DNA from: Rahnella victoriana
GTDB taxonomy: Bacteria; Pseudomonadota; Gammaproteobacteria; Enterobacterales; Enterobacteriaceae
Reading direction: 5' to 3'
Assembly (NCBI RefSeq): GCF_004330295.1
Contig: NZ_SJOJ01000031.1
Location: forward strand, 1-64,000
Length of the DNA stretch: 64,000 bases
The position numbers were made by a program, and so were the translations under genes. Below, in pieces: positions 37,022 to 47,225 of the stretch (position 1 is its first letter; every line of letters starts with the position of its first letter). Under the pieces are notes generated by a model. It made no database searches and was not told the origin of the DNA. It saw only the letters and a program-made list of their open reading frames with translations.

Positions 37022-38341
37022 ATGCACGCATATTTCGACAAGCTCGACGCAGTTCGCTACGAAGGTGCTAACAGCACTAACCCGCTGGCATTCCGTCACT
37101 ACAACCCTGAAGAAGTGATCCTCGGCAAAACGATGGCTGAGCATCTGCGTTTCGCGGCTTGTTACTGGCATACATTCTGCTGGAACGGTAATGACATGTT
37201 CGGCATCGGCGCGTTTGACCGTCCGTGGCAGCAACCGGGCGACGCACTGGCGTTGGCCAAAAGTAAAGCGGATGTCGCTTTCGAATTCTTCCAGAAACTG
37301 AATGTGCCTTATTACTGCTTCCATGATGTGGATGTCTCGCCGGAAGGCGCATCGCTGAAAGAATATGTGAACAACTTTGCCGTCATGACTGACGTGCTGG
37401 CACAAAAACAAGAAGCAAGCGGCGTGAAACTGCTGTGGGGCACGGCAAACTGCTTCACCAATCCACGTTACGGCGCAGGTGCAGCGACCAACCCGAACCC
37501 TGAAATCTATACCTGGGCGGCAACTCAGGTGGTTCACGCCATGAATGCCACCAAACAACTGGGGGGCGAAAACTATGTGCTGTGGGGTGGCCGTGAAGGC
37601 TACGAAACCCTGCTGAATACCGACCTGCGTCAGGAACGTGAACAACTGGGTCGTTTCATGCAGATGGTGGTTGAGCACAAACACAAAATTGGCTTCCAGG
37701 GTACCCTGCTGATCGAACCCAAACCGCAGGAACCGACCAAACACCAGTACGATTACGATGTGGCCTCTGTATACGGTTTCCTGAAACAATTTGGTCTGGA
37801 AAAAGAGATCAAAGTGAACATCGAGGCCAACCACGCAACGCTGGCCGGTCACTCCTTCCATCACGAAATTGCCAACGCCATCGCCCTGGGGATCTTCGGC
37901 TCTGTGGATGCTAACCGCGGCGACCCGCAATGTGGCTGGGATACTGACCAGTTCCCGAACAGTGTGGAAGAAAACGCGCTGGTGATGTATGAAATCATCA
38001 AAGCGGGCGGGTTCACCACCGGCGGCCTGAACTTTGACTCTAAAGTGCGCCGTCAGAGCACCGACAAATACGATCTGTTCTACGGCCATATCGGCGGAAT
38101 GGACACCATGGCGCTGGCGCTGAAAGTGGCAGCACGGATGATTGAAAGCCGCGAGCTGGATAAACACGTGGCCCAACGTTACGCAGGCTGGAATACCGAG
38201 CTGGGTCAGCAAATCCTGCAAGGTAAAATGTCACTGGAATCCCTGAGCAACTATGCGCAGCAAAATGCGCTGGCACCTCAGCACCAGAGCGGTCAACAGG
38301 AACGTCTGGAAAATCTGGTTAACCGCTATCTGTTTGGTTAA
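37022..38341 (+). CDS. xylA: Xylose isomerase XylA
   Basis: XylA converts D-xylose to D-xylulose using two divalent metals. The 439-residue protein shows the catalytic His in [11 protein letters not shown] near residue 101. Metal ligands lie in [20 protein letters not shown] near 230, [17 protein letters not shown] near 267, and [20 protein letters not shown] near 295. AAGGAG is eight bases before the ATG. It is the first gene of the xylAB operon and divergent from xylF. Confidence 0.97.
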   Translation: MHAYFDKLDAVRYEGANSTNPLAFRHYNPEEVILGKTMAEHLRFAACYWHTFCWNGNDMFGIGAFDRPWQQPGDALALAKSKADVAFEFFQKLNVPYYCFHDVDVSPEGASLKEYVNNFAVMTDVLAQKQEASGVKLLWGTANCFTNPRYGAGAATNPNPEIYTWAATQVVHAMNATKQLGGENYVLWGGREGYETLLNTDLRQEREQLGRFMQMVVEHKHKIGFQGTLLIEPKPQEPTKHQYDYDVASVYGFLKQFGLEKEIKVNIEANHATLAGHSFHHEIANAIALGIFGSVDANRGDPQCGWDTDQFPNSVEENALVMYEIIKAGGFTTGGLNFDSKVRRQSTDKYDLFYGHIGGMDTMALALKVAARMIESRELDKHVAQRYAGWNTELGQQILQGKMSLESLSNYAQQNALAPQHQSGQQERLENLVNRYLFG

Positions 38342-38356
38342 TTGGCTAAAATACGT

Positions 38357-38392
38357 TTACGCCCTGCCCGCTTGTGCGGCGTCAGGGCGTAA
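38357..38392 (+). other. Intercistronic hairpin between xylA and xylB
   Basis: TTACGCCCTG and CAGGGCGTAA form a perfect 10-bp stem around a 16-base loop that has its own GC-rich pairing (CCGC/GCGG). There is no T tract. It would stabilise the 3' end of xylA mRNA or reduce xylB expression. Confidence 0.6.
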
Positions 38393-38433
38393 CTCGTTCT
38401 GGATACGGATTAAAAGATAAGGGAAAAACCACC

Positions 38434-39885
38434 ATGTATCTCGGTATCGATCTCGGCACCTCCGGCGTCAAAGCCATTTTACTCAGCGAAGAAGGTCGCG
38501 TTGTTGCCAGTCACAACGAGGCGTTAACCCTGTCCCGTCCGCATCCGCTGTGGTCTGAACAACTTCCCGCTGACTGGTGGAAAGCCACGGACAAGGCGGT
38601 CACGGCGCTTTCGCATCAGCGTTCACTCAAAGACGTCAAAGCCATCGGTCTGACCGGTCAGATGCATGGCGCGACGGTATTGGATGCACAACAGAACGTG
38701 TTACGTCCGGCCATTTTATGGAACGATGGCCGCAGCTTCAGTCAGTGTCAGCAACTGGAAGCGGAAGTCCCCGATTCGCGCCAGATCACCGGTAATCTGA
38801 TGATGCCCGGTTTTACTGCGCCCAAATTACTCTGGTTACGTGAAAACGAGCCGGACCTGTTTGCCAAAATCGACAAAGTCCTGCTGCCTAAAGATTATCT
38901 TCGCTGGCTGATGACCGGCGTGTTCGCCAGCGATATGTCCGATGCCGCAGGCACGATGTGGCTGGATGTGGCTAAACGCGACTGGAATGATGAATTACTG
39001 AATGCGACCGGCCTGACGCGCAGCCAGATGCCTGCCCTTTTTGAAGGCAATCAGATCACCGGCCACCTGCTTCCTGAGATCGCATCGCGCTGGAATATGG
39101 ATTCCGTTCCGGTTATCGCCGGTGGCGGTGATAACGCAGCTGGCGCGGTGGGCGTCGGATTATACAAAACCGGACAGGCGATGCTGTCACTTGGCACCTC
39201 AGGCGTGTATTTCGCCGTCAGTGACGGTTTCCTCAGCAATCCGCAGCAGGCGGTACACAGTTTCTGTCACGCACTGCCGGATACCTGGCACCTGATGTCT
39301 GTGATGCTCAGCGCCGCGTCCTGTCTGGACTGGGCCGCCAAACTGACCGGCACCGCGTCGGTAGGTGAGTTGATCGCGCTGGCCGAAAAAACGCAACCGG
39401 CCGGTTCACCGGTGTGGTTCCTGCCGTATCTTTCCGGCGAACGCACACCCCATAACAATCCGAATGCCAAAGGCACATTATTTGGTCTGACCCATCAGCA
39501 TGGCCCCGCCGATATCGCCCGCGCCGTACTTGAAGGTGTCGGTTTCGCACTGGCGGATGGCATGGATGTGCTGCATGCCACGGGTTTGAAACCTCATAGC
39601 ATCACCCTGATCGGCGGCGGCGCCCGCAGCCCTTACTGGCGTCAGATGCTGGCGGATATCAGCGGTGAAACACTGGAATACCGCACCGGCGGAGACGTCG
39701 GCCCCGCGCTGGGCGCAGCGCGTCTGGCGCAGATCGCGATGAATCCCGGTCAGCCGCTGGAGCATTTCCTGCCGGAGCTGGCACTTGAGCAGGTGCATCA
39801 GCCCGATGCGGATAAGCACACTGCGTATGCGGAGCGGCGCAAAGTGTTCAGGGAGTTATATGTGAGACTTGAGGGATTGATGTAA
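38434..39885 (+). CDS. xylB: Xylulokinase XylB
   Basis: XylB phosphorylates D-xylulose to D-xylulose 5-phosphate, feeding the pentose phosphate pathway. The 484-residue length equals E. coli XylB. The FGGY-kinase ATP-binding start YLGIDLGTSGVKAIL, the substrate-site residues in GLTGQMHGATVLD near 72, GGGDNAAGAVGVG near 230, and the late GGGARSPYWRQML near 395 are present. I use the ATG at 38434, which gives the canonical N-terminus; an upstream frame to 38374 runs through the hairpin region. Confidence 0.96.
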   Translation: MYLGIDLGTSGVKAILLSEEGRVVASHNEALTLSRPHPLWSEQLPADWWKATDKAVTALSHQRSLKDVKAIGLTGQMHGATVLDAQQNVLRPAILWNDGRSFSQCQQLEAEVPDSRQITGNLMMPGFTAPKLLWLRENEPDLFAKIDKVLLPKDYLRWLMTGVFASDMSDAAGTMWLDVAKRDWNDELLNATGLTRSQMPALFEGNQITGHLLPEIASRWNMDSVPVIAGGGDNAAGAVGVGLYKTGQAMLSLGTSGVYFAVSDGFLSNPQQAVHSFCHALPDTWHLMSVMLSAASCLDWAAKLTGTASVGELIALAEKTQPAGSPVWFLPYLSGERTPHNNPNAKGTLFGLTHQHGPADIARAVLEGVGFALADGMDVLHATGLKPHSITLIGGGARSPYWRQMLADISGETLEYRTGGDVGPALGAARLAQIAMNPGQPLEHFLPELALEQVHQPDADKHTAYAERRKVFRELYVRLEGLM

Positions 39886-39894
39886 CACAGATCG

Positions 39895-40020
39895 GCTCCC
39901 TCCCCTGCGAAGGGGAGGGCTGGGGTGGGGTATTAAAGAAAAATCAAAAAGTTAGCTTTGACGATTTGTTCGCCCTTAAAACCCCCTCCCAACCTCCCCC
40001 TTCGCAGGGGGAGGAGCCAA
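39895..40020. repeat. GC-rich composite palindromic repeat, copy 2
   Basis: The left palindrome CTCCCTCCCCTGCG/AAGGGGAGGG is followed by CTGGGGTGGGGTATTAA and a spacer of about 40 bases. It is then closed by CCCCCTCCC and a second palindrome CCTCCCCCTTCGCAGGGGGAGG. The layout is the same as copies at 1-99 and 48857-49172. It lies between the convergent genes xylB and lsrG, where the hairpins may also act in transcription termination. Confidence 0.85.
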
Positions 40021-40072
40021 AAAACCATACTGCCCTGCTCCTTTCTAAAGGTGGAGCAAACCGGTTTTACTC

Positions 40073-40363
40073 TTACGGATATATCCCCTTAAACACTGTC
40101 TTCTTCCTCGGCTCCGACATGATCCCCTCCAGCGCTTCGACGCATTTCAGGTAATGCGGCGTTTTCTTGTGCGCCAGTACGGCATCGTTATCCTGATAGG
40201 CTTCGTAGATAAAGAATCGCGTCGGTATCGCTTCATCCTGCAACACATCAAACCGGAGATTTCCCGGCTCCTTTACCGCCCCTGAATGGTTGGCGTGAAA
40301 CACTTCCAGAAACTCATCCACTTTTTCGGGCTGAACATTAATCTCGACCAGTGTCACTTCCAT
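40073..40363 (-). CDS. lsrG: Phospho-AI-2 isomerase LsrG
   Basis: LsrG isomerises phosphorylated autoinducer-2 during its degradation. The 96-residue ABM-domain protein begins [26 protein letters not shown] and keeps [23 protein letters not shown], as in the E. coli protein of the same length. It is the last gene of the lsrACDBFG operon, three bases after lsrF. Confidence 0.95.
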   Translation of the reverse strand: MEVTLVEINVQPEKVDEFLEVFHANHSGAVKEPGNLRFDVLQDEAIPTRFFIYEAYQDNDAVLAHKKTPHYLKCVEALEGIMSEPRKKTVFKGIYP

Positions 40364-40366
40364 GAT

Positions 40367-41242
40367 TCACCCCTTTTCACTCAGGAACAGTTCATACGCA
40401 TGCGCCACGCTGGCGTTTTCGTGGACGACGGCTTTTACCGCTTTCAGCATGGCAACCGGTGATTCGGACTGGAAGATGTTACGTCCCATATCCACACCGG
40501 AAGCGCCCTGATCAATCGCCTGATAACACATTTCCAGCGCCTCGCGTTCCGGCAGCTTTTTACCGCCTGCAATCACGATCGGCACCGGACAGCCCGCCGC
40601 GACGCGTTCGAAACCTTCATCGACATAATAGGTTTTGATGATGTTCGCGCCCATTTCAGCCGCAATACGGGTTGCCAGCGAGAAGTAACGCTGATCCCGC
40701 GCCATGTCTTTGCCGACGCCGGTCACCGCCATGGTCGGCATGCCGTAGCGCATGCCCTGATCGACCAGCTGGATAATGTTTTTAATCGACTGATGTTCGT
40801 ATTCGCTGCCGATATACACCTGCGCAGCCATCGCGGCGACGTTCAGACGCAGCGCATCTTCCATTGCAACGGCGACGGTTTCGTTAGAGAGTTCAGTCAG
40901 GATCGAGTTAGCGCCGGAAGCCCGCATCACCACCGGTTTATTGACCGCCGCAGGCACCACGCTGCGCAGCACGCCACGGGTACACATCAGCACATCGGTG
41001 TGGGCAAACAGCGGCGCAATGTTGATGTCGATGCGTTCGAGACCCGTCGTCGGCCCCTGAAAATAACCGTGGTCAAACGCCAGCATCACCGTCCGGCCGG
41101 ATGCCGGATTGAAAATCCGCGCCAGCCGCGACTGCATTCCCCAGTCAAGCTGACCGCTGCCTTTCAGGAAGAACGCGTGATTATCCTGCGGCGTGCCGAT
41201 GCCGAAGTTCTTACCGTCTCTGATATCGTCCAGATCTGCCAT
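40367..41242 (-). CDS. lsrF: 3-hydroxy-5-phosphonooxypentane-2,4-dione thiolase LsrF
   Basis: LsrF completes phospho-AI-2 breakdown by transferring an acetyl group to coenzyme A. The 291-residue class I aldolase-like TIM barrel matches the E. coli length. Visible conserved segments are [14 protein letters not shown] near residue 55, the region near [15 protein letters not shown] at about 200 with the expected active-site Lys, and [10 protein letters not shown] near 225. It lies 19 bases after lsrB. Confidence 0.95.
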   Translation of the reverse strand: MADLDDIRDGKNFGIGTPQDNHAFFLKGSGQLDWGMQSRLARIFNPASGRTVMLAFDHGYFQGPTTGLERIDINIAPLFAHTDVLMCTRGVLRSVVPAAVNKPVVMRASGANSILTELSNETVAVAMEDALRLNVAAMAAQVYIGSEYEHQSIKNIIQLVDQGMRYGMPTMAVTGVGKDMARDQRYFSLATRIAAEMGANIIKTYYVDEGFERVAAGCPVPIVIAGGKKLPEREALEMCYQAIDQGASGVDMGRNIFQSESPVAMLKAVKAVVHENASVAHAYELFLSEKG

Positions 41243-41261
41243 GTTACTTTCTCCTTACCTG

Positions 41262-42281
41262 TCAGAAGTCGTATTTACCGATGTTGTCTTTGGTGAAGAC
41301 CACGCGTTCCGGCAGTAACACAATGCCGTTGCCCTTGGCCTCATACTGGTAGCCCTGCACGCTGTTCGGCACCACTTCCACCGGGCCGACGTCCGGCACG
41401 TCCAGCTTGTCACCCACATTAAGTTCGCCTTTTTTCAGTAACTGATCGGCGACGTAAACCGAGATTTTGCCCTGACTGACCACGTCCCACAGGCCGAACT
41501 GTTTCACCGTGCCGCGTTCGACATACGGGCGCATCACGTTTGGCGTGCTGAAGCCGACGATGGTCACGTTGGTGCGTTTGAGGTTCTCCGCCGCCTGCGC
41601 AGCAGCCGGTAAGGCGTTGGCATCCGGCGCTATAATGGCGTCCAGATCGCCATAGGATTTCAGGATCCCTTCGGCGGTTTGCAGTGATTTGGTGGCGTCG
41701 TTATAGCCGTACTGCGTGGTCACGATTTCCCAGCCCGGATGCTCTTTGGCGATTTTGGCTTTCGCCTCTTTCACCCACTGGTTCTGGTCCGTCACCGTCG
41801 GGCTGGAATAGAAGAACGCCACTTTGGCTTTTTCTTTCGTCACCTGGCTGGAGGTCATGTCCACCAGCATCGAGCCAAGCTGTTGCGGGGTGCCCTGATT
41901 GATGTAAATCGAGCGGCATTCCGGTTTGGTATCAGAATCCCAGGTCAGCACTTTGACGCCACGCTGCATGGCGCGCTTGAGCGCCGGACACAGGCCGTCA
42001 GGCGATACCGCCGCGACCACAATCGCGTTGTATCCCTGATTGACGAAGTTATTGATCATCTGTACCTGACCGGACACGCTCGGCTCCGTCGGCCCGTCAT
42101 AGGTCACGTCCGCGCCCAGCGCTTTACCCGCCGCCATGGCACCATTGCCGCCGCTGGTGAAATAGCCGACGCCCACCAGTTTTGGGATAAACGCGATGCG
42201 TTCAGCCGCCTGCGCACTCAGGCAGGCGAGGCTCACGGCACTGGCAATTAATAAGGTTTTCATCGTTTTGGCTTTCATCAT
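41262..42281 (-). CDS. lsrB: Autoinducer-2-binding periplasmic protein LsrB
   Basis: LsrB binds AI-2 (the THMF form) in the periplasm. The precursor of about 339 residues has a signal peptide ending SAQA-AE. The mature sequence [53 protein letters not shown] and [17 protein letters not shown] carries the ligand-pocket residues of the family (Lys, Asp, Asp, Pro, Ala). Two adjacent ATGs (42281, 42278) are alternatives. It follows lsrD after 10 bases. Confidence 0.96.
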   Translation of the reverse strand: MMKAKTMKTLLIASAVSLACLSAQAAERIAFIPKLVGVGYFTSGGNGAMAAGKALGADVTYDGPTEPSVSGQVQMINNFVNQGYNAIVVAAVSPDGLCPALKRAMQRGVKVLTWDSDTKPECRSIYINQGTPQQLGSMLVDMTSSQVTKEKAKVAFFYSSPTVTDQNQWVKEAKAKIAKEHPGWEIVTTQYGYNDATKSLQTAEGILKSYGDLDAIIAPDANALPAAAQAAENLKRTNVTIVGFSTPNVMRPYVERGTVKQFGLWDVVSQGKISVYVADQLLKKGELNVGDKLDVPDVGPVEVVPNSVQGYQYEAKGNGIVLLPERVVFTKDNIGKYDF

Positions 42282-42291
42282 TTACCCCGGC

Positions 42292-43317
42292 TTATTGTGA
42301 AGACGTCAAGGAAGGAGAAGACGCAGACCCGCGCTGGCGATAACGCTGGAAAACACTGCGGATAAGACCACGGTTGAGGCTGGCGGAACGGCCAATCACC
42401 ACCAGGATCAGCAGCGCACCCGAAAGCGCACTCGAGACCTGACTGGAGACTCCCACCATTTGCAACCCCTGCTGGAGATACCCGATCAGCAGCGTCGCCA
42501 GCGCCGTGCCGAGAATAGAACCTGAACCGCCGTAGATATTGGCGCCGCCCAGCACCACCGCTGTGATGGCAGGCATCAGCAGCGCGTTACCGAGATCAGA
42601 ACGCGCCGAGCCGAAATAAGAGGTCATCAGAATGGCGGCCACCGCCGAGGCCAGGCCGGTCATGCCGTAGAGCGCAAATACCGTGCGGCTGACCGGCAAG
42701 GCACCGTAGCGCGCCACGCGGGCATTCTGACCGATGAGAAACACGTTGCGTCCGGTGCGACTGCGGTGCATCAGCAGCCAGAAAAACAGGGTGGCGGCGA
42801 GGAAAATCAGCAGCGGCACCGGCAGCCCCAACACCACCAGATTGGCGAAACTGGTGAAGGCATCCGGGAAATTCCCGATCCCCTCAAAGCCGGTGGCGCC
42901 CGCCAGCCCGGAAAGCAGCAAGGCGCTGCCACCGAACAGATAAAGCGTGCCGAGCGTGATAACCAGCGGATTGACGCCGGTATACAGGATCAGCGCCGCA
43001 TTGAGTAAACCGCAGGCTGCCCCGAGCGCCAGCGTCAGGATAAGCGCCAGTGCCAGCGGCACGCCCGCCTGACACAACACGCCGAGCGCGATAGCACACA
43101 GGCCGATGGTCGAACCAAAAGAAATATCGATGCCGCCGCTGACAATCACCAGCGTCAGCGGTAACGCCACAATGCCGATAGTGATGAAATCACTGGTACT
43201 GAACAGCAGCGTATTGGCATCCAGCATGCGCGGGTTGGCGACGCCGAACAGTAAGATTTCCAGGATCAGCAGCGCCAGCAGTGCCGCTTCCCAGCCATAT
43301 TGTTGGAGTTTATTCAT
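42292..43317 (-). CDS. lsrD: AI-2 ABC transporter permease LsrD
   Basis: LsrD is one of two inner-membrane permeases for AI-2 import. The 341-residue protein has about ten hydrophobic segments, with LVIVSGGIDISFGSTIGLCAIALG near residue 58 and AVVLGGANIYGGSGSILGTALATLLIGYLQQGL near 250. I use the ATG at 43317, which overlaps the lsrC stop as TGATG; a GTG codon directly before it is less likely. It is slightly longer than the E. coli protein at the C-terminus (Ser-rich tail). Confidence 0.94.
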   Translation of the reverse strand: MNKLQQYGWEAALLALLILEILLFGVANPRMLDANTLLFSTSDFITIGIVALPLTLVIVSGGIDISFGSTIGLCAIALGVLCQAGVPLALALILTLALGAACGLLNAALILYTGVNPLVITLGTLYLFGGSALLLSGLAGATGFEGIGNFPDAFTSFANLVVLGLPVPLLIFLAATLFFWLLMHRSRTGRNVFLIGQNARVARYGALPVSRTVFALYGMTGLASAVAAILMTSYFGSARSDLGNALLMPAITAVVLGGANIYGGSGSILGTALATLLIGYLQQGLQMVGVSSQVSSALSGALLILVVIGRSASLNRGLIRSVFQRYRQRGSASSPSLTSSQ

Positions 43318-44393
43318 CACATCACCCCGCCCTTTTTGCCGGTACTCAACCGGCGTGTGAGATTTTTTTGCTGCCGTGAATGGCGTTCAGCCGGTTTCTT
43401 TTGTACCGGCGGGCTGGCCGTCAGGAAGCGTGAATACTTCTGGCGGCGCAGGTTTTTCTGCAATGCCTGACGCAATCTGCCGTCGAACACCAGCACCGCC
43501 AGCAGCACCAGTCCGGCGATAAAATCGTTCCACCAGGCAGGAAGACGTAACAACACCAGCACGCTGTCGATTTGGGTCAGGAAATACGCGCCAAGCACCG
43601 CGCCGAGGATTGACCCTGTACCGCCGAGCAGGCTGATGCCGCCCAGCACGCAGGCGGCAATGGCTTTCATTTCCAGCCCGCTGCCGGTCTGATTGGGTAC
43701 GAAACCGATTTGTGAGGCGAACACGATCCCGGCGATCGCCGCCATCATGCCGTTGATGCCAAACGCCAGGATGCGCACGCGGTTGACGGCTACGCCGAGT
43801 TGCCGTGCGCCCTGTAAGTTGTCACCCACGGCGTAGAAGCCGCGGCCAAACACCGTGCGGCTCAGCATCCAGAACATCGCGCCAAGCAGGACAATCACCA
43901 GCCAGCCCAGTGATGAAACGTTGAGAAACACCGGTTCCGACAGGGATTTCAGCCCGGCCGGTAAGCCTTCAATCCATTTGCCGCCGGTCATCAGCAGCAT
44001 CAGGCCACGGTATAAACCGAGCGTACCGAGCGTGGCGACGATCGCCGGAATGCGCAGCCAGGCGACCAGCACACCGTTAAACAAACCGGCCAGCAAACCG
44101 GTGCCGAGAGTCAGCAGACAGGCCAGCAGCAGGTTCATGCCGCCGTTAAGCAGCACGCCCAGCGTCACCGCGCACAGGCCGGTGATGGACCCCACCGACA
44201 CGTCGATGTTGCGGGTCAGCATCACTACCGTGGTGCCCATCGCCAGCAGCATCAGGATCTGCGCGCTGCCAAAAATCATGCTCAGCGTCTGGAAGCTGAA
44301 TGACTGTCTGTCCATCGCGCCGAGCAGGGCAAACAGCGCAATGATCGCCATCAGCGCGGTGAGTTCCCGGTTATTTTGTATCCGCTTCAGCAT
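43317..44393 (-). CDS. lsrC: AI-2 ABC transporter permease LsrC
   Basis: LsrC is the partner permease of LsrD. The 358-residue protein has about nine hydrophobic segments and the motifs [21 protein letters not shown] near residue 58 and [25 protein letters not shown] near 245. After the last helix there is a long basic cytoplasmic tail (about residues 308-358, rich in Arg, Lys and Gln), longer than I recall for E. coli LsrC (342 residues). It overlaps lsrA by seven bases and lsrD by one. Confidence 0.94.
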   Translation of the reverse strand: MLKRIQNNRELTALMAIIALFALLGAMDRQSFSFQTLSMIFGSAQILMLLAMGTTVVMLTRNIDVSVGSITGLCAVTLGVLLNGGMNLLLACLLTLGTGLLAGLFNGVLVAWLRIPAIVATLGTLGLYRGLMLLMTGGKWIEGLPAGLKSLSEPVFLNVSSLGWLVIVLLGAMFWMLSRTVFGRGFYAVGDNLQGARQLGVAVNRVRILAFGINGMMAAIAGIVFASQIGFVPNQTGSGLEMKAIAACVLGGISLLGGTGSILGAVLGAYFLTQIDSVLVLLRLPAWWNDFIAGLVLLAVLVFDGRLRQALQKNLRRQKYSRFLTASPPVQKKPAERHSRQQKNLTRRLSTGKKGGVM

Positions 44394-45949
44394 GAGGTTC
44401 CTCCGGTGGCAGGGGTTTGGGCATGATTACCAAACGCGATGTGCATGATGTTGCTGACGTTAATGTCGCTGCCCTGCAACTCGCCGCTCATTTCCCCCTG
44501 ATGCATGACGAATACCCGATCCGCCAGCCCTTCGATTTCATCCAGATCGGAAGAAATCAGGATCACCGCCACGTTCTGTTCCACCACATTGCGCAGCAAC
44601 TGGTAGATATCAGCCCGCGCGGACACGTCCACGCCGCGTGTCGGTTCATCGACAATCAGCACCGCAGGCTGTGCTTCCAGACATTTGGCGATCAGCAGCT
44701 TTTGCTGGTTTCCGCCGGAAAGCGTGCGAGCGGTTTGCGATCCGTCGCGGTATTTAATTCCCAGCGCACGGTGATAACGTTCGAGCACCGCCGCTTCGCG
44801 TTTGATGTTCAGCCACCAGCTTTGACGGTTAAAGGTCAGCGAAGTGGTGTTCCAGCTCAGCGGCGCATCGAGATACAAACCGGAGGCCTGCCGGTCTTCC
44901 GGCAGATACACCAGCCCTTTTTTCAGGCGCTGTAAGGTGGTCAGCCCGCTGATGTCTTGCTGCATCAGAAGAACCTGACCGCTTTGAGCATCGCGCAGGC
45001 CATACAGGGTTTCCGCCAGTTCGGTTCGCCCTGCCCCCACGACGCCCGCCAGCCCGACGATTTCCCCGGCGCGGGCGCTGAATGAAATATTGATAAAGCC
45101 TTCACCGGTCAGGTTTTGCACCTGCAATACCGGCTCGCTGCCTGCGCTGTTGCGGCGCGTGCCGGGGAGATCCAGCCACAGTTTTTGTTCTGCGGGCAGC
45201 GCGGTGTCCTGAGTCTGCGGCGTGATGGCGCGGATCAACGCATCGTTATCCAGTCCGGCAAGTGTGCCGCTGAGGGCGATTTTGCCGTCGCGCATCACGC
45301 TGACGCGGTCAGCAATGGCACGGATTTCCGGCAGTTTGTGCGAGATAAACACCACGCCGACGCCCTGTCCGGTGAGATGGCGCACCTGGGTAAATAAGCG
45401 GGCAGATTCCGCCGGGGTCAGCGAGGCGGTCGGTTCATCGAGGATCAGCAGCCGCGCATCGCGCATCAGACCGCGCAGGATTTCCACCAGTTGCTGATCG
45501 GCGACTTCAAGGGTGCCGGCCAGCGCGCCGAGCGGCAAATTGCACCCCAGTTCCGTCAGCGTCTGCTGCAATTTCTTCTCACTGGCCTGACGGGCAGGCA
45601 GACGAAACAGAATGTTTTCACGCACCGTCAGACTCGGAAACAGCATCGGTTCCTGCGGCACCAGATAAATACCCGCCTGATGCGCTTTCGCCGGTGACAG
45701 TGCCAGCAGAGGCTCGCCGCCGAGCAGCAGCGTGCCGCGATCGGCTATTTCGACACCGGCAATGATTTTCATCAGCGTCGATTTACCGGCGCCGTTGCCG
45801 CCAAGCAAGGCGTGCACTTCGCCGCGTTGCAGGCTGAAATCGATATCTTTCAGCACCGCCACACCGGAAAAGCTTTTACTGACGCCGCTGACCTGCAACA
45901 ACAGGTCGGGCTTCGGGAGGTCTGCTGCTGACTGTTCGCTGAACTGCAT
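44387..45949 (-). CDS. lsrA: AI-2 ABC transporter ATP-binding protein LsrA
   Basis: LsrA is the double ATPase of the AI-2 importer. The 520-residue protein has two ABC domains. The first has Walker [10 protein letters not shown] near residue 51 and Walker [14 protein letters not shown] near 175. The second has [17 protein letters not shown] near 305, [13 protein letters not shown] near 415, and [14 protein letters not shown] use the ATG at 45949 (MQFSEQ), which follows AGGGG; an ATG at 45973 lacks a ribosome binding site. It is the first gene of lsrACDBFG and divergent from lsrR. Confidence 0.95.
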   Translation of the reverse strand: MQFSEQSAADLPKPDLLLQVSGVSKSFSGVAVLKDIDFSLQRGEVHALLGGNGAGKSTLMKIIAGVEIADRGTLLLGGEPLLALSPAKAHQAGIYLVPQEPMLFPSLTVRENILFRLPARQASEKKLQQTLTELGCNLPLGALAGTLEVADQQLVEILRGLMRDARLLILDEPTASLTPAESARLFTQVRHLTGQGVGVVFISHKLPEIRAIADRVSVMRDGKIALSGTLAGLDNDALIRAITPQTQDTALPAEQKLWLDLPGTRRNSAGSEPVLQVQNLTGEGFINISFSARAGEIVGLAGVVGAGRTELAETLYGLRDAQSGQVLLMQQDISGLTTLQRLKKGLVYLPEDRQASGLYLDAPLSWNTTSLTFNRQSWWLNIKREAAVLERYHRALGIKYRDGSQTARTLSGGNQQKLLIAKCLEAQPAVLIVDEPTRGVDVSARADIYQLLRNVVEQNVAVILISSDLDEIEGLADRVFVMHQGEMSGELQGSDINVSNIMHIAFGNHAQTPATGGTSC

Positions 45950-45977
45950 GTGCTGGCCCCTGAATGAATACATTTAC

Positions 45978-46010
45978 TGAACAAATGTATTTATGATTTA
46001 ACATTGTTCA
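45978..46010. promoter_or_regulatory. Candidate LsrR operator 1 (inverted repeat before lsrA)
   Basis: TGAACAAATGT and ACATTGTTCA form a near-perfect inverted repeat with a spacer of 12 bases, about 30-60 bases upstream of the lsrA start. Its position in the divergent lsrA/lsrR gap makes LsrR the likely ligand. Confidence 0.6.
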
Positions 46011-46110
46011 TAAAGCTAGTCCGAGGTAGCGGGGAAAACTTTTGCACTGATCACAGTTTGTTCAACTCATATACTCTGCGTTATGATTCAGGCGGTAATC
46101 ATTTGAATTT

Positions 46111-46126
46111 TGCAAAACACATCACA
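46111..46126. promoter_or_regulatory. CRP site in the lsrA/lsrR control region
   Basis: TGCAA-AACACA-TCACA fits the CRP palindrome TGTGA-N6-TCACA with a perfect right half. lsr expression in E. coli needs cAMP-CRP, so a site here is expected. It lies about 70 bases before the lsrR start. Confidence 0.65.
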
Positions 46127-46146
46127 GTTAACAACATTTTGTTAAC
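46127..46146. promoter_or_regulatory. Candidate LsrR operator 2 (palindrome before lsrR)
   Basis: GTTAACAA and TTGTTAAC are perfect 8-bp arms around four bases. The palindrome directly abuts the CRP site and lies 34 bases before the lsrR ATG, suited to autoregulation by LsrR. Confidence 0.55.
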
Positions 46147-46180
46147 GAACAATTGATCTACATTTTGATAAGTGTTCACT

Positions 46181-47155
46181 ATGAATGACAAGACAACGCT
46201 TTCCGATTTGACTAACCATCCGGAATTCAGCATGGGTGAAGAGGAACTGCTGGCACGCACCGCGTGGTTCTACTACCACGACGGCCTGACCCAGAATGAG
46301 ATTGGTGAACGGCTTGGGCTGACGCGGCTTAAAGTGTCGCGCCTGCTGGAAAAAGGCCGGCAGTCCGGGGTGATCCGCGTACAAATCAACTCGCGTTTTG
46401 AGGGCTGTTTGTCGCTGGAAAACACCCTGCTTGAACGTTTTGGTTTGCAGCAGATCCGCGTATTGCCAGAGCTTGCTGATGGCTCGCTGAGCGCCCGGCT
46501 GGGTGTCGGTGCCGCGCATATGCTGATGACATTACTCAAACCGGAGCAACTGCTGGCGGTGGGATTTGGCGAAACGGCAATGAGTACGCTGCAACATCTG
46601 AGCGGATTCATTTCGTCGCAGCAAATCCGCATGGTCACGCTTTCCGGCGGTGTCGGGCCGTATATGACCGGCATCGGACAGCTCGACGCCGCCTGCGGGG
46701 TCAGCATTATTCCCGCACCGCTGCGGGCGTCATCGGCCAGCGTGGCGGCCATTTTCCGCCAGGAACGTAACGTTCACGATGTGATGCTGGCGGCCTGCGC
46801 GGCCGATATCGCGGTCGTCGGCATTGGTTCGCTGAACCAGAAACAGGAAGCGACCATTTTGCGCTCCGGCTATATCAGCGAAGGCGAACAGCTGCTGTTT
46901 GGCCGCAAAGGCGCGGTCGGCGACATTCTGGGCTTCTTTATGCAACGTAACGGTCAGCTGGCGGAAAACATGGCGATCCACGACGAACTGATTGCCGTCG
47001 CGCCGGACGAACTGGCCAGCATTCCGACGGTGTTAGGTGTGGCGGGTGGCGTTGAGAAAGCCGAAGCCATTGTGGCGGCACTGAAAGGTAAACGAATTAA
47101 CGCACTGGTAACCGAAGAGAGCACAGCAAGAGCCATGCTGGCGCTGCTCGACTGA
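46181..47155 (+). CDS. lsrR: Transcriptional repressor LsrR (SorC/DeoR-type)
   Basis: LsrR represses lsrACDBFG and lsrRK until it binds phospho-AI-2. The 324-residue protein has an N-terminal helix-turn-helix ([35 protein letters not shown], about residues 25-60, quoted only as a location) and a C-terminal sugar-binding domain with [18 protein letters not shown] near 130, [19 protein letters not shown] near 155, and [11 protein letters not shown] near 245. I use the ATG at 46181, which fits the family start; a GTG nine bases earlier is possible. Confidence 0.96.
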   Translation: MNDKTTLSDLTNHPEFSMGEEELLARTAWFYYHDGLTQNEIGERLGLTRLKVSRLLEKGRQSGVIRVQINSRFEGCLSLENTLLERFGLQQIRVLPELADGSLSARLGVGAAHMLMTLLKPEQLLAVGFGETAMSTLQHLSGFISSQQIRMVTLSGGVGPYMTGIGQLDAACGVSIIPAPLRASSASVAAIFRQERNVHDVMLAACAADIAVVGIGSLNQKQEATILRSGYISEGEQLLFGRKGAVGDILGFFMQRNGQLAENMAIHDELIAVAPDELASIPTVLGVAGGVEKAEAIVAALKGKRINALVTEESTARAMLALLD

Positions 47156-47225
47156 CCCGCAGGGAGTGAGGGGCGTGGCGGTCAGGTAAACGGTGCCCGA
47201 TAAACTGGCACGAGAGAACATCGCG

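Noticed and set aside
37019-38221. 400-codon open frame antisense to xylA
   Set aside because: It lies wholly opposite a strongly conserved gene, has no family resemblance, and mirrors the codon structure of xylA.
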